A stretch of DNA of 64,000 nucleotides, from the NCBI GenBank assembly GCA_944321565.1, contig CALULT010000005.1:20592-84591 (forward strand), in the 5' to 3' direction. Position 1 is the stretch's first letter; every line of letters starts with the position of its first letter. The stretch is from an uncultured Paraprevotella sp. Lineage in GTDB: Bacteria > Bacteroidota > Bacteroidia > Bacteroidales > Bacteroidaceae. Positions 17,570-26,522 of this stretch are shown piece by piece. Made by a program: the position numbers and the translations under genes. The notes under the pieces are model-generated. The model was not told where the DNA came from and did no database searches. It worked only from the letters and a program-made list of their open reading frames with translations.

Positions 17570-19573
17570 ATGAAATTGAAGTTGGCCCATTTGGGCGATT
17601 TGATGGGAATGTATTTCAACATTCCTTATTACCAGCGAGGTTACAGATGGGAAGCCAAGCAAGTGCTGGACTTGCTGGACGACTTGTTTGAGTTCCAGCA
17701 AAGCGTCTCAAACAAAGGGCAGTTTTATTGCCTCCAGCCGTTGGTGGCTTGCCGTAACAGAAGCCTGTCGCAGGAAGGGAGAGCCGTTTTTGATGTCATC
17801 GACGGCCAGCAACGCCTGACAACCCTTTTCCTGTTAATGGAACATTTGGGGATGCCGGCCTTTGAATTGCGCTATGAACGTGCCGTGGGCAAGGGTGAAG
17901 ACCTTCGTGTGTGGGAGAACGGGCGGCTTGACTATGAGGGCTTGAAACAGCTTTCCGATGCGGACATGGCGGGCAACCCGGACTATTTCTACATGAAGCA
18001 GGCTATGGCATGCATAGAAGGTTGGTTCTTGGAAAAGGAGAAAAATTATCCACGTATTCGGAGGATGATGGAAGATGTCTTGCTTCGTCCGGACTATTTG
18101 AATGGTGACCTTCCTTTCTATGAAACGGATGAAGACCTGAACGGCAGCCAAGCCGACGTGCGTTTCATCTGGTATGAGGACGAACCGGCAGGCGGCAGTT
18201 CCATCGACACTTTCAAGCGTTTGAACTATGGGAAAACGCCATTGACGGCCACGGAACTCATCAAGGCATTGTTGTTCCAATGTGATGTGTATGCGCCGGA
18301 GAGGAGAGCCGAAATGAAACAAGTCGCCTTCCGCATGTCCACCGAATGGGATGCCATGGAGAAAGCATTGCAGGACGACTTCGTATGGTCCATGCTTTTC
18401 CCGCAAAAGTATGAGAAGCCTTCGCGCATCGACCTCGTGTTGTCCTTCGTGGCAAGGGAACTGAAGGAAAGACATTCTATTGAGGTCAAGGCATCCGAAA
18501 CGGACAAGGACTATGATTATCTCATCTTCAATAAGTATATAGAACAGGAGCGGCAAAAGAATCGTCCTTACGAGGAGGTGGTGAAAGAGCTTTGGGCGGA
18601 TGTGCAGGATACGTATGCCGTGTTCCGCAGTTGGTTTGAGGACCGGACGCTGTACCATCTCACGGGCTTGTATCTCACCTTGCTGCACCAAAACCTCAAA
18701 GAGCATCTGCAAACCCTGCGCACGTTGGTGGCTGAGTTTAAGGATAGGAACCGACAGGGCTATATCAATTGGTTGAAGAAAGAAAAGATAGGCGCATTGA
18801 TCCGGTTTGATGAACACAAGTTTGACGAATCGGAGGAGGCCTCCTTTGAAAACCTGTATTACGGGAAGTTCAGCAATGAGATTGGCCGGATATTGCTGGC
18901 CTACAACGTGGATGTGACGATGAAGAACGGGCAGGATAGGGCTTATTTCCCCTTCATGTTCTATCAGGCCACCACGCCGAGCTTGGAACACATCCATCCA
19001 CAGCACTTGCAGGATGCGGACATAGATTTCGTCACGCGCTGCCAATGGTATAAAGACAAGTGCGCGGAGCTAAGTAAAGAAGACTTGGAAGATGAAGAAC
19101 TGCGAGCAGCTGTGGACGGTTTGCGCGATGTGCTGCACCTGACAGCCGACGAAGAATCCGGCAGCAAGTCGGACGAGGCAAAGAAATCACTGAAGGAAAA
19201 AGAGGAGCAGTATCGAGCGAATGAATATGAATACCGCCAGTTGCTGAAGGTGATAGACCGGCATTTTGACGAGTTGGCCGGAATTGATGAAAAGGAACTC
19301 CACAGCATCAGCAACTTGGCACTGGTGGACAACCTCACCAACATCCGTTTGGGCAATGGGCTGCTCCACACCAAACGTGCCATCTTGCAACGCATTTCCG
19401 ATGAGTACGACCGCTCAAAGGGCGAACAGGGGGCTTGCGTGTACAAGGGGACTTGGAAGGTGTTCCGCAAGGAATATGCGCCGAAGGCCACGGACACGCG
19501 GTTCTGGACAAAGGAGGATCGAAAGAATTATTTGAACGACTTAAAACGAACATACGATGAATACACAAAATGA
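17570..19573 (+). CDS. DUF262-DUF1524 protein, probable modification-dependent nuclease
   Basis: A 667-residue protein. The N-terminal DUF262 domain has IPYYQRGYRWE (residues 18-28) and IDGQQRLTTLFLL (77-89), signatures of the ParB/Srx-like NTPase fold found in GmrS, SspE and BrxU. The C-terminal part carries a DUF1524 HNH-like site: LEHIHPQH (about 472-479) and, further on, NLALVDNLTNIRLGN (about 585-600). Known proteins with this pair cut foreign DNA carrying modified or phosphorothioated bases, so type IV restriction or phage defence is the likely role. Its last 17 bases overlap the next gene, which has a second DUF262 domain. Promoter and terminator positions suggest an operon with the upstream FtsK-like gene. 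The frame is intact from end to end. Confidence 0.85.
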   Translation: MKLKLAHLGDLMGMYFNIPYYQRGYRWEAKQVLDLLDDLFEFQQSVSNKGQFYCLQPLVACRNRSLSQEGRAVFDVIDGQQRLTTLFLLMEHLGMPAFELRYERAVGKGEDLRVWENGRLDYEGLKQLSDADMAGNPDYFYMKQAMACIEGWFLEKEKNYPRIRRMMEDVLLRPDYLNGDLPFYETDEDLNGSQADVRFIWYEDEPAGGSSIDTFKRLNYGKTPLTATELIKALLFQCDVYAPERRAEMKQVAFRMSTEWDAMEKALQDDFVWSMLFPQKYEKPSRIDLVLSFVARELKERHSIEVKASETDKDYDYLIFNKYIEQERQKNRPYEEVVKELWADVQDTYAVFRSWFEDRTLYHLTGLYLTLLHQNLKEHLQTLRTLVAEFKDRNRQGYINWLKKEKIGALIRFDEHKFDESEEASFENLYYGKFSNEIGRILLAYNVDVTMKNGQDRAYFPFMFYQATTPSLEHIHPQHLQDADIDFVTRCQWYKDKCAELSKEDLEDEELRAAVDGLRDVLHLTADEESGSKSDEAKKSLKEKEEQYRANEYEYRQLLKVIDRHFDELAGIDEKELHSISNLALVDNLTNIRLGNGLLHTKRAILQRISDEYDRSKGEQGACVYKGTWKVFRKEYAPKATDTRFWTKEDRKNYLNDLKRTYDEYTK

Positions 19574-22106
19574 CAACCTCGCAGTGGCTTTCTCTGAATT
19601 TATCGAGAAGCATGACATACAAGTGCCCGTCATCCAAAGGGACTATGTGCAGGGACAGGCTTTGACAAGCCAAGAAAAGGAAAAACGCGATGATTTTGCA
19701 AAGAAGCTGATGGATGCCTTGCTGCCCGATGGCGTGCCTTGCCACCTTGATTTCGTGTATGGCGGCAGGGAGAGCTTTGGGAGCGGCGAGACGATGCCCA
19801 AGGATACCCCGTTCCTTCCGCTGGACGGGCAGCAACGATTGACGACGTTGTTTCTGCTTCACTGGGCATTGTTGCAGAAGAATGCCCCGGAAGCAAGCGA
19901 GGAAACCGAAGCCGGGAAGGAAACTTTCAAGAAAAGGTTGGAGGCACTGGCCAAGTTCACATACAAGACCCGCATCAGTTCCGGGCGGTTCTGTCGGAAG
20001 CTCACCGAACTGCAAACCGACCCGAACCGCTCCTTGTCCGAGCAGATAAAAGAAAAGTATTGGTATGACCCCGACATGCAGGCCGACCCCACCGTGAAAG
20101 CCATGATGCAAATGCTGGAATGCATGGAAGAAATGCTGGGAAGCGAACCTTATGTGTCGCAGAAGGCAACGATGCTCGCCAACCTGTATGCGGATTCTCC
20201 CAAACGCATCACCTTCGATGTCTTGGACATGGACCAATATAACCTGACCGACGGCCTCTATGTGAAGATGAACGCCCGTGGCAAGGAACTGACTGCTTTT
20301 GAGAATTGGAAAGCCAGTTTCATTGATTTGATAGAGCGGAAGCACGGCGTTGAGACAAACGGCTCCTTCCAGGTTGCCCCTTCCGACATGTATGCCATGC
20401 AGGTATATTTGTCAGTCGTGGAGGCAAGAAAGAGAGAAGAAAAAGAGCGTTTCTCTTATTCGATAGAGCATGAGTGGAACGATGTGTTTTGGAAAATCGC
20501 TTACCAGGATTATATAGACAGAGCGAGAGCTGCCAATGGGGAACGGGTGCCGTCTCCCACGATAGACGATGCGTTCATGCATTTCTTCAACAACCTGACG
20601 CGTCTTTTCTTCTTCATCGCTCCCGAAAACCAGTCCTTCAATGCCGAACATTACGAGGCGGGGCTTTGGAGTACGGTGAGCAGTGTGTATGGAAACCATG
20701 AGGAATTTCGCTGGATGCTGTTCGACATGCTCGACACGCTGCATGAGATTGATACCGCAAACGGAAGCATCCGCCAGTTCTTTGAAAGCATCTTTGCGAA
20801 AGAAGCTGAAAGCGGGAAGGTATGCTTGTTGGATGGCAGCAACACAGACCTCTTTGAAACGGCTTGCAGTTCCGATAGTTTCTCGGCCAACCACATCTTG
20901 CTGTTTGCCATCTTGCTTTATTGCACGAAGTACAAGACATTTGCCATTAACAGGCATTTGCTGGATTACGCGCGCTTTTGCCGGAATTACTTGTACGAGC
21001 ATAATTACTTCGACACGTCCAATGTCACGGTTTCGCCCCAAATCAGGGTCAGCGAGATGGCACAATACCTCCGCTTCTTCGAAGCCTTGGCTGCGGAAGC
21101 CGACCCGTTGGTTTCCTTGGAAAAATTGGAACTGAAGGACGACTATGCGCTTCGCGAAAAGGCGAAGCTGGCCTATTACCAGCATCCCAAAGTGTTGGAA
21201 TTGGTTTGGAAGTTGGAGGATTTGCCTTACACGTATGGCAATTTGAGCGCATTTGCGTCCGTGTTGGAAATGTGTCTGGCGGACGAAACTTATTGCGCGA
21301 AGGTGTGGGATGCAGTGGAAGCCTTCATCCATGCCCCGGCCCTGACGAAGGTGCAACTGTTTGTGGCATTCGGTTATAAAGGAATCAAAGTGCGTAACTG
21401 CGCTTACGGCAAAGCGGTCTTTTTGGGCAGCGAGTACAAAGGAACGCCGCGTTGGATGGTGCATTTCCGCAAAAAGTATGATGCCGCTTCGCCGTTCAAT
21501 GCTTGGATGATGCGTTACGTGGATGCCTTCTCTCAGGAAAGTGACCTGGATGCCCTTGTGGCGCAACATATTCCTTCGGATAAACATTCAATGGCCTACT
21601 ATCTGTTGAAGTATCCCGATGTGTTGGCCGCACAGGTGTATTGGCGGAACAATCGTGACCATGCGCCATTCTATTTTGCCATGATGCGTCCGTGGGAGGA
21701 CATGGACATGATTGCCATCCACAGCTTTTCTAGCCGTCCGTTGAACAACGCCTATCAGGTTTGCCCGATGGCAAATGCCGTGATGCGGAAAATAGATAGG
21801 TACAAGAAGTATAAAAGTGCGAATCGTATGTGGTATTCCGGGCAGTTTGCCGACAAGCATGGGATTGCCATCAATGAATATCCCAACGGTTGGGACAAGA
21901 TTATCTTTGCGATGTGCTTTGGTGATTGGGAATGGCTGTTGCCGAAGGAAACTTTTGACCTGCTTCCGCCTTCCCTGCAGGAAGAATTGCATAGGGATGG
22001 CGACAACTATGTGTTGAAGCAGCCTGAAGGCAAAGACTTGGTGGAAACGGCCGTGGATTTCCTGAACAAAGTATTGGACGATTTCGAGCAACACGGCTTG
22101 CTTTAA
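19557..22106 (+). CDS. Second DUF262 protein, nuclease-less partner
   Basis: An 849-residue protein beginning in the last codons of the preceding gene. Its N-terminal DUF262 signature is diverged: PVIQRDYVQGQ (residues 23-33) lacks the usual aromatic/Trp, while LDGQQRLTTLFLLHW (89-103) is intact. No HIHP or HNH cluster was found in the remaining 700 residues, which look helical and contain many aromatic and acidic residues. It probably works with the 667-residue DUF262-DUF1524 protein, for instance as sensor or regulator, by analogy with two-component GmrS/GmrD and Ssp systems. That pairing is inferred only from the overlap and shared domain. A strong terminator follows 24 bases after the stop. 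Confidence 0.8.
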   Translation: MNTQNDNLAVAFSEFIEKHDIQVPVIQRDYVQGQALTSQEKEKRDDFAKKLMDALLPDGVPCHLDFVYGGRESFGSGETMPKDTPFLPLDGQQRLTTLFLLHWALLQKNAPEASEETEAGKETFKKRLEALAKFTYKTRISSGRFCRKLTELQTDPNRSLSEQIKEKYWYDPDMQADPTVKAMMQMLECMEEMLGSEPYVSQKATMLANLYADSPKRITFDVLDMDQYNLTDGLYVKMNARGKELTAFENWKASFIDLIERKHGVETNGSFQVAPSDMYAMQVYLSVVEARKREEKERFSYSIEHEWNDVFWKIAYQDYIDRARAANGERVPSPTIDDAFMHFFNNLTRLFFFIAPENQSFNAEHYEAGLWSTVSSVYGNHEEFRWMLFDMLDTLHEIDTANGSIRQFFESIFAKEAESGKVCLLDGSNTDLFETACSSDSFSANHILLFAILLYCTKYKTFAINRHLLDYARFCRNYLYEHNYFDTSNVTVSPQIRVSEMAQYLRFFEALAAEADPLVSLEKLELKDDYALREKAKLAYYQHPKVLELVWKLEDLPYTYGNLSAFASVLEMCLADETYCAKVWDAVEAFIHAPALTKVQLFVAFGYKGIKVRNCAYGKAVFLGSEYKGTPRWMVHFRKKYDAASPFNAWMMRYVDAFSQESDLDALVAQHIPSDKHSMAYYLLKYPDVLAAQVYWRNNRDHAPFYFAMMRPWEDMDMIAIHSFSSRPLNNAYQVCPMANAVMRKIDRYKKYKSANRMWYSGQFADKHGIAINEYPNGWDKIIFAMCFGDWEWLLPKETFDLLPPSLQEELHRDGDNYVLKQPEGKDLVETAVDFLNKVLDDFEQHGLL

Positions 22107-22130
22107 TAACCGTCTTGCTTTTATTCATTG

Positions 22131-22169
22131 CCTCCGCACGTCCTTTCATTGGAGCGTGCGGAGGTTTTT
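22131..22169 (+). terminator. Terminator of the DUF262 operon
   Basis: A perfect 10-bp stem (CCTCCGCACG 22131-22140 with CGTGCGGAGG 22155-22164) is followed by five T residues. Confidence 0.9.
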
Positions 22170-22228
22170 CATTTTATGCTGCGCAGAGGAGCTTGCATGT
22201 CCTCCATAGAGGCCAAATCTGTTTGTCG

Positions 22229-22442
22229 CTGCTTAAACCCAAATCATTAGACCGCACAAAGGGCATATTCATTTGAAAAGCAAAGCTCTTCAGGCATCTT
22301 ACTCGCTTTTGCCAGCAGATTGCTTCCTGCCCTGTTTTGACGTAGCCCGCTACGCCTTCAACAGGGCAGAAATCAATCTGCAAGACACAAGCGGGCAATC
22401 CGCCTAAAGTCTAATGCGATTTGGGCTAAACTTTGCGGCAGC
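22229..22442. repeat. Large imperfect palindrome, MITE-like or structured element
   Basis: The outer arms are related inverted repeats: the left has GCTGC..TTAAACCCAAATC.ATTAGAC (22229-22253) and the right, read in reverse complement, has TTTAGCCCAAATCGCATTAGAC (within 22409-22442). Nested inside are perfect pairs: GCAGATTG with CAATCTGC, CCCTGTT with AACAGGG, and GTAGC with GCTAC around a centre near 22344. The left half has roughly 40-50 extra bases. The element fills most of the 362-bp gap between the DUF262 operon terminator and the DnaB-like gene. The open frame 22174-22398 on the minus strand overlaps it and is not called as a gene. Confidence 0.6.
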
Positions 22443-22468
22443 AAACTTTACGGCGGGTGTTCTTATTG

Positions 22469-23337
22469 ATGGAGCAAAAACACGAATCATACCTGAAAGA
22501 TGGGAAGGTTGGAATATTTTCCTGTCCTGTGCAACGCTTTGGCATGCAGGCGAGCTACCTTTGCACCATAAACCAAGTTCAAGGAAGAAAAATGATGTGT
22601 TTATCTGGAAATGTGATTCCGACAGGTTTGCCGTCGTTGGACGAAATCATGAAAGGCTGGCATCTGTCCGACTTGATAGTCTTTAGTTCTTGCCGCAGTG
22701 GGAAGATGAGGGATTTGGCGATGACCATTGCCCGCAATTTGACGGTTGACTGCCGTGTCCCTGTTGCGTACTTCTCTTTGTGCATGCCGTCCGTCCGTTT
22801 TGCCAAGGGATTGGTTGCGATGGAATCCGGCCACACTTTATCCGAATTAGGGAACTTCGGGGGAAGAGACAAGGCGACCGACAAAAGGATTGATGCTGCC
22901 GTGGACAAGCTTAGGGATGCTCCTTTATATATAGATGACTCTCCCGGTTTGTCAATTCTTGATTTTAAGTCGAAAACAAAAGAATGGGCTGGGAAGCATG
23001 GGGTCAAACTGGCGATAATCGACTATGTGCAACTGATGCGCGGCCATGAAGACGCGGGAGACTGGGGACAGGAGTTGGCGGGAATCATAAAGGCCCTTAA
23101 GGAGGCTGCGTCAGGATTGGGCGTGGCCATCATCGCTTTGACACCCCGACGTGTTGTTCGGCGGAGGCGGAAAGAGGGGCCGAAAAATATGCAGACATCG
23201 TGCTTGCCTGTCGTCCAAGCGGCTCCCATAGGCCGGACAGCGTGGAGTGGGTGGCCGAAATAGCTGTGGTGAAGAACAACAGGGACAGGTTTGGTGATTG
23301 TGATGTAGTATTAAAAAGGTGGGAGGATAGATTGTGA
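22469..23337 (+). pseudogene. DnaB-like RecA-fold ATPase fragment, frameshifted
   Basis: About 290 residues resembling the C-terminal helicase domain of DnaB, with no N-terminal domain. Matches in order: IPTGLPSLDEIMKGW, a degenerate Walker A SSCRSGKMRDL where DnaB has the GKT/S loop, VAYFSLCMPS, APLYIDDSPGLS, LAIIDYVQLMRG (Walker B) and a helicase motif IIAL. After IIAL near 23142 the frame is lost; the continuation KYADIVLACRPSG...IAVVKNNRDRFGD, which matches the DnaB C-terminus, is in the -1 frame and ends at 23337. One missing base near the CCCC at 23144-23147 explains it. In the first frame the protein would end at 23263 with a basic, unrelated tail. Both this gene and the FtsK-like gene start MEQK. 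The start at 22469 is tentative. Confidence 0.65.
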
Positions 23338-23441
23338 TTCAAGTGAAAAGCCCCCCATGCACGTGTGGCGCTTCTCTCTCTTCCCGTCTCGCTTACGTTG
23401 CCCGTGGATATGCCCGTGGTTGTCCTCGCAGGCGTGAGACC

Positions 23442-23481
23442 CCCGCCCGCCGCTTCGCGGCTCGTCCCCCTGCAAGGCGGG
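23442..23481. repeat. GC-rich nested hairpin
   Basis: CCCGCC (23442-23447) pairs with GGCGGG (23476-23481), enclosing GCCGC-ttc-GCGGC (23449-23461). It lies in the gene-free 247-bp stretch between the DnaB-like fragment and tRNA-Gln, which also contains the small palindrome GGGTCGTAACGACCC at about 23513-23527. The composition differs from nearby genes, and it may be a REP-like element or the remains of a mobile element. Confidence 0.4.
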
Positions 23482-23538
23482 ACAGTATTAACCAGCCGGA
23501 TGGAGAACAAAAGGGTCGTAACGACCCCAAAGGGGCAT

Positions 23539-23576
23539 AAAAAAACATCTGCAGGGAAATGAATCCTTGCGGATGC
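23539..23576 (-). terminator. Terminator after tRNA-Gln
   Basis: On the minus strand, arms GCATCCGCAAGGA and TCCCTGCAGATG pair with a few mismatches, followed by seven T residues (the A run at 23539-23545). It starts 9 bases beyond the tRNA 3' end. Confidence 0.75.
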
Positions 23577-23584
23577 TCTTTTGG

Positions 23585-23656
23585 TTGGACTACCTGGATT
23601 CGAACCAAGACAAACAGAACCAAAACCTGTTGTGCTGCCATTACACCATAGTCCAA
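23585..23656 (-). tRNA. tRNA-Gln (anticodon TTG)
   Basis: A 72-base cloverleaf on the minus strand. The acceptor arms TTGGACT and AGTCCAA pair fully; the D arm includes GGTGTAATGGCAGC; the anticodon loop TTTTGGT gives TTG for glutamine; the T arm contains GGTTCGAATCC. CCA is not encoded. The 3' end faces the accessory island to the left, the usual arrangement when an element integrates into a tRNA gene. Confidence 0.93.
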
Positions 23657-23732
23657 TCCTTTGGTGCTACCTCTCGAAAGCGGTGCAAAATTAGCGTTTT
23701 TTCTGCTAACTCGCAAATTTTATGCCTGTTTT

Positions 23733-25025
23733 TTATTTGGCAATAAGCAAAAAATAGTTTTTCTTGCCGCGTTGCACGAGCAAGTACTTGCCATCGAGCA
23801 AGTCATCTGTGGTCACCACGCGGTCGAAAGCGGTGAGCTTTTCCTTGTTCAGCGACACGCCTCCCCCCTGCACCATCTTGCGCATCTCTCCCTTGCTGGG
23901 GAAACATTGCGTCATTTCGGCCGTCAAGTCCACGGCTTTCACGCCTGCGGCCAAAGCATCGCGGCTGATTTCAAACTGCGGTACGCCCGCGAACACTTCG
24001 AGCAAAGTCTGTTCGTCCAGCTTGGCAAGACTTTCCTTTGTAGCTTTCCCGAAAAGGATGTTGCTGGCTTCCACGGCCATGTCGTAATCCTCACGGCTGT
24101 GCACCATGACGGTGATTTCCTCAGCCAACCGTTTTTGCAGGATGCGCTGCCCCGGATCCTCGTCGTGACGGGCGATGAGGCTGTCTATTTCTTCCTTGTC
24201 GAGCGTGGTGAAGATACGGATATAACGTTTGGCATCCTCGTCGGCCACGTTGAGCCAGAATTGGTAGAAGGCGTAAGGGCTAGTGTAACGCCGGTCGAGC
24301 CAAACGTTGCCTTTCTCCGTCTTGCCGAATTTCGTGCCGTCGGCCTTTGTCACAAGCGGGCAAGTCAGGGCGAACACTTCGCCGCCATTGGTGCGGCGTA
24401 TCAATTCGGCACCCGTAGTGATGTTGCCCCATTGGTCGCTGCCGCCCATCTGCAGCTTGCAACCTTTGTGTTCATATAAATAAAGGAAGTCATATCCTTG
24501 GAGGAGCTGGTAAGTGAATTCTGTGAATGAAAGCCCGTCGCGCGCCTCGCCGTTGAGCCGCTTCTGCACACTGTCCTTGGCCATCATGTAGTTCACGGTG
24601 ATGTGCTTGCCCACTTCGCGGGCGAAGTCGAGGAACTTGAAGTCCTTCATCCAGTCGTAGTTGTTCACCAATTCGGCATGGTTGGGCGCGTCGCTATCAA
24701 AATCAAGGAAACGCTCCAACTGCTTTTTAATGCAGGCTACGTTGTGGCGCAAGGTCTCTTCATCAAGCAGGTTGCGTTCCTGGCTTTTGCCCGAAGGGTC
24801 GCCAATCATACCCGTGGCACCCCCGATGAGTGCTAAGGGCTTGTGCCCGCACCGTTGGAAATGTTTGAGCATCATCACACCGCAGAGGTGGCCTATGTGC
24901 AGGGAATCTGCCGTTGGGTCGATGCCCAGATAGGCAGTGACCTGCTCTTTTTCGAGTAATTCTTCGGTTCCCGGCATCATGTTATGGATCATGCCTCTCC
25001 ATTTCAGTTCTTCTACAAAGTTCAT
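23733..25025 (-). CDS. tyrS: Tyrosyl-tRNA synthetase
   Basis: It charges tRNA-Tyr with tyrosine. The 430-residue class I synthetase shows the HIGH motif literally ([10 protein letters not shown], about residues 41-50), the tyrosine-binding [24 protein letters not shown] region (in parts, QGYDFLYLY and GGSDQWGN), the KMSKS-equivalent KFGKT (about residue 238) and a C-terminal S4 RNA-binding domain (about 360-430). The ATG at 25025 follows a -7 box. A 76-bp gap containing no clear terminator separates it from tRNA-Gln on the same strand. Confidence 0.97.
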   Translation of the reverse strand: MNFVEELKWRGMIHNMMPGTEELLEKEQVTAYLGIDPTADSLHIGHLCGVMMLKHFQRCGHKPLALIGGATGMIGDPSGKSQERNLLDEETLRHNVACIKKQLERFLDFDSDAPNHAELVNNYDWMKDFKFLDFAREVGKHITVNYMMAKDSVQKRLNGEARDGLSFTEFTYQLLQGYDFLYLYEHKGCKLQMGGSDQWGNITTGAELIRRTNGGEVFALTCPLVTKADGTKFGKTEKGNVWLDRRYTSPYAFYQFWLNVADEDAKRYIRIFTTLDKEEIDSLIARHDEDPGQRILQKRLAEEITVMVHSREDYDMAVEASNILFGKATKESLAKLDEQTLLEVFAGVPQFEISRDALAAGVKAVDLTAEMTQCFPSKGEMRKMVQGGGVSLNKEKLTAFDRVVTTDDLLDGKYLLVQRGKKNYFLLIAK

Positions 25026-25063
25026 CGTATGAGTCTATTTTGTTTTTATTCGTTTTGACGTGG

Positions 25064-25071
25064 CAAAAGTA
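25064..25071 (-). promoter_or_regulatory. -7 box for tyrS
   Basis: The minus strand reads TACTTTTG, a TAnnTTTG match 38 bases before the tyrS ATG. No clear -33 element was found. Confidence 0.45.
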
Positions 25072-25103
25072 CGACCTTTCGCCGACACTTGCAACTTATA
25101 CTA

Positions 25104-25766
25104 TTATTTTTTAGCATTCTGCGAAATGTCATACAGATTTTGCAGACATTGCATGTTCAAGCTTTCAGGACTGCATCCGCGCAAATCAGCAGCGGTATGG
25201 TACAAGGCTTCCACGGAACACCGGGCTTCGTCTGTTTCGAGAAACAGCCTTTCGGGCGGACATAGGCGCAGGCTTTCTGAATTGAAGCGTAGCCCAAAAC
25301 TCAGATAAAAGCCGCGGGTGAGGAGGTTTTCCGCCAACTGGGGTTTCCCGCGAAAGCCATGAATTACGCAAGCGGTTCCCGGACGAATCCGCTTCATTAT
25401 GGCCAGTAATTCTTCCCAGGCTTTAACGCAATGGATGATAACGGGCAGCCCCCTCTCGCCGGCCAACCCTAGTTGCCGGGCAAAGGCATCACACTGGAGA
25501 CTGAAAGAGACCGTGCAACATTTGTCAAGTCCGGCCTCTCCAATGGCAACACATTGGGAACAAAGAGCCATGCGACCTAATTGGCGCAACGCGTCATCGG
25601 AAGATGCGGGAAGATGCCATGGATGGATGCCTGCGGAAAAAGGGTTGCCGGCATTGACGGCCGCATCCTCTTCTTCTGTGGAAAGAGGCAGAAGGACGTT
25701 GCGGATAACAGTTTCACGGGGCGAAACAGCCTCGCGGTGGGCATGGAAGTTCAAATAGGGAAACAT
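25104..25766 (-). CDS. TatD-like metal-dependent hydrolase
   Basis: A 220-residue amidohydrolase-fold protein of the TatD family (DNases and related hydrolases). Metal ligands are visible in order: FHAHR near the N-terminus, IGEAGLDK (Glu), IIHCVKAWEEL (His), CVIHGFRG (His) and LETDEA (Asp). It is shorter than E. coli TatD (about 260 residues), as is common for the Bacteroidetes members. It follows yidD by 9 bp on the minus strand, making it the last gene of an rnpA-yidD-tatD group. The biological substrate is unknown. Confidence 0.87.
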   Translation of the reverse strand: MFPYLNFHAHREAVSPRETVIRNVLLPLSTEEEDAAVNAGNPFSAGIHPWHLPASSDDALRQLGRMALCSQCVAIGEAGLDKCCTVSFSLQCDAFARQLGLAGERGLPVIIHCVKAWEELLAIMKRIRPGTACVIHGFRGKPQLAENLLTRGFYLSFGLRFNSESLRLCPPERLFLETDEARCSVEALYHTAADLRGCSPESLNMQCLQNLYDISQNAKK

Positions 25767-25775
25767 GGCGGGCTG

Positions 25776-26018
25776 TCAAGGAACGGGATCATAGCCACTT
25801 CCGCCCCACGGATGACAGCGAAGCACCCGGCGCACGGCCAAATAGAAGCCTTTAAAAGGCCCGTGTTTGCGGATGGCTTCGATGGCATATTGCGAACATG
25901 TGGGAGTGAACCGGCACGAAGGCGGGGTGAATGGGGAAATGCCCTTGCGGTAAAATTGTATGGGCGCGATGAGGATGGCGGACAACAGGCGGAGGAAAAA
26001 ACGACAAAGCTTATTCAT
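25776..26018 (-). CDS. yidD: Membrane protein insertion efficiency factor YidD
   Basis: An 80-residue protein with the YidD core: [31 protein letters not shown] and [17 protein letters not shown], containing the three conserved cysteines. An N-terminal hydrophobic segment [19 protein letters not shown] suggests membrane association. It assists insertion of membrane proteins together with YidC. The start at 26018 gives the usual family length and overlaps the rnpA stop by 8 bases, the classic rnpA-yidD order. Confidence 0.93.
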   Translation of the reverse strand: MNKLCRFFLRLLSAILIAPIQFYRKGISPFTPPSCRFTPTCSQYAIEAIRKHGPFKGFYLAVRRVLRCHPWGGSGYDPVP

Positions 26019-26442
26019 GGGCGGAAACCTCCGTGGCGGATTGCATGAGCCGTTCGGACACACGCATCAACAGATGTTTCACACTGCGCTCCACCTCGCC
26101 TGTGGCATACAACCTGTCGGACAACCACAGGAAAGCAATCATGAGATGCCGGCCGGAGAGTTTTTCCATGGCTTCGTCCAACAGGTGCTTGTGCAAACGA
26201 TACCCCTCACGTATTTGCCTTTTCACACGGTTCCGTTTGACCGCCCGTTTGAAATGGCGTTTCGACACCGACACCATGATGGACACCGGAGCTGACGTTT
26301 CCGCTTGCGCCACCGGCATGAAGACAACCCGGAGGGGGAAAGCCGACATTGACTTCCCGCCGCCTGCAAACAAAGCCTCAATAAGACGCTTGCTGCACAG
26401 GCGTTCTTCCTTATGAAATGAGAAGTAGGACTTTTGTTTCAT
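26011..26442 (-). CDS. rnpA: Ribonuclease P protein component
   Basis: A 143-residue basic protein that binds the RNase P RNA and helps mature tRNA 5' ends. The family signature [18 protein letters not shown] (RNR motif, about residues 70-87) and the early [19 protein letters not shown] segment are present. It is the first gene of the rnpA-yidD-tatD group. rpmH is not next to it, as is common in Bacteroidetes. Confidence 0.95.
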   Translation of the reverse strand: MKQKSYFSFHKEERLCSKRLIEALFAGGGKSMSAFPLRVVFMPVAQAETSAPVSIMVSVSKRHFKRAVKRNRVKRQIREGYRLHKHLLDEAMEKLSGRHLMIAFLWLSDRLYATGEVERSVKHLLMRVSERLMQSATEVSAHE

Positions 26443-26469
26443 GATTCACGTGTGTATGGAATGTGTAGA

Positions 26470-26500
26470 AAAATAAAGAGGGCGCACATCCGGCACCCTC
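26470..26500 (-). terminator. Terminator between hemD and rnpA
   Basis: Minus-strand GAGGGTGC and GCGCCCTC (within 26478-26500) form an 8-bp stem with a 7-base loop and one mismatch, followed by TTTATTTTT. It lies 23 bases past the hemD stop. Confidence 0.75.
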
Positions 26501-26522
26501 CTTTATGTCGCTCCGCTTAGGC

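Noticed and set aside
22174-22398. A 74-codon minus-strand frame
   Set aside because: It overlaps the large palindrome and a terminator, has no start context and no recognised family.
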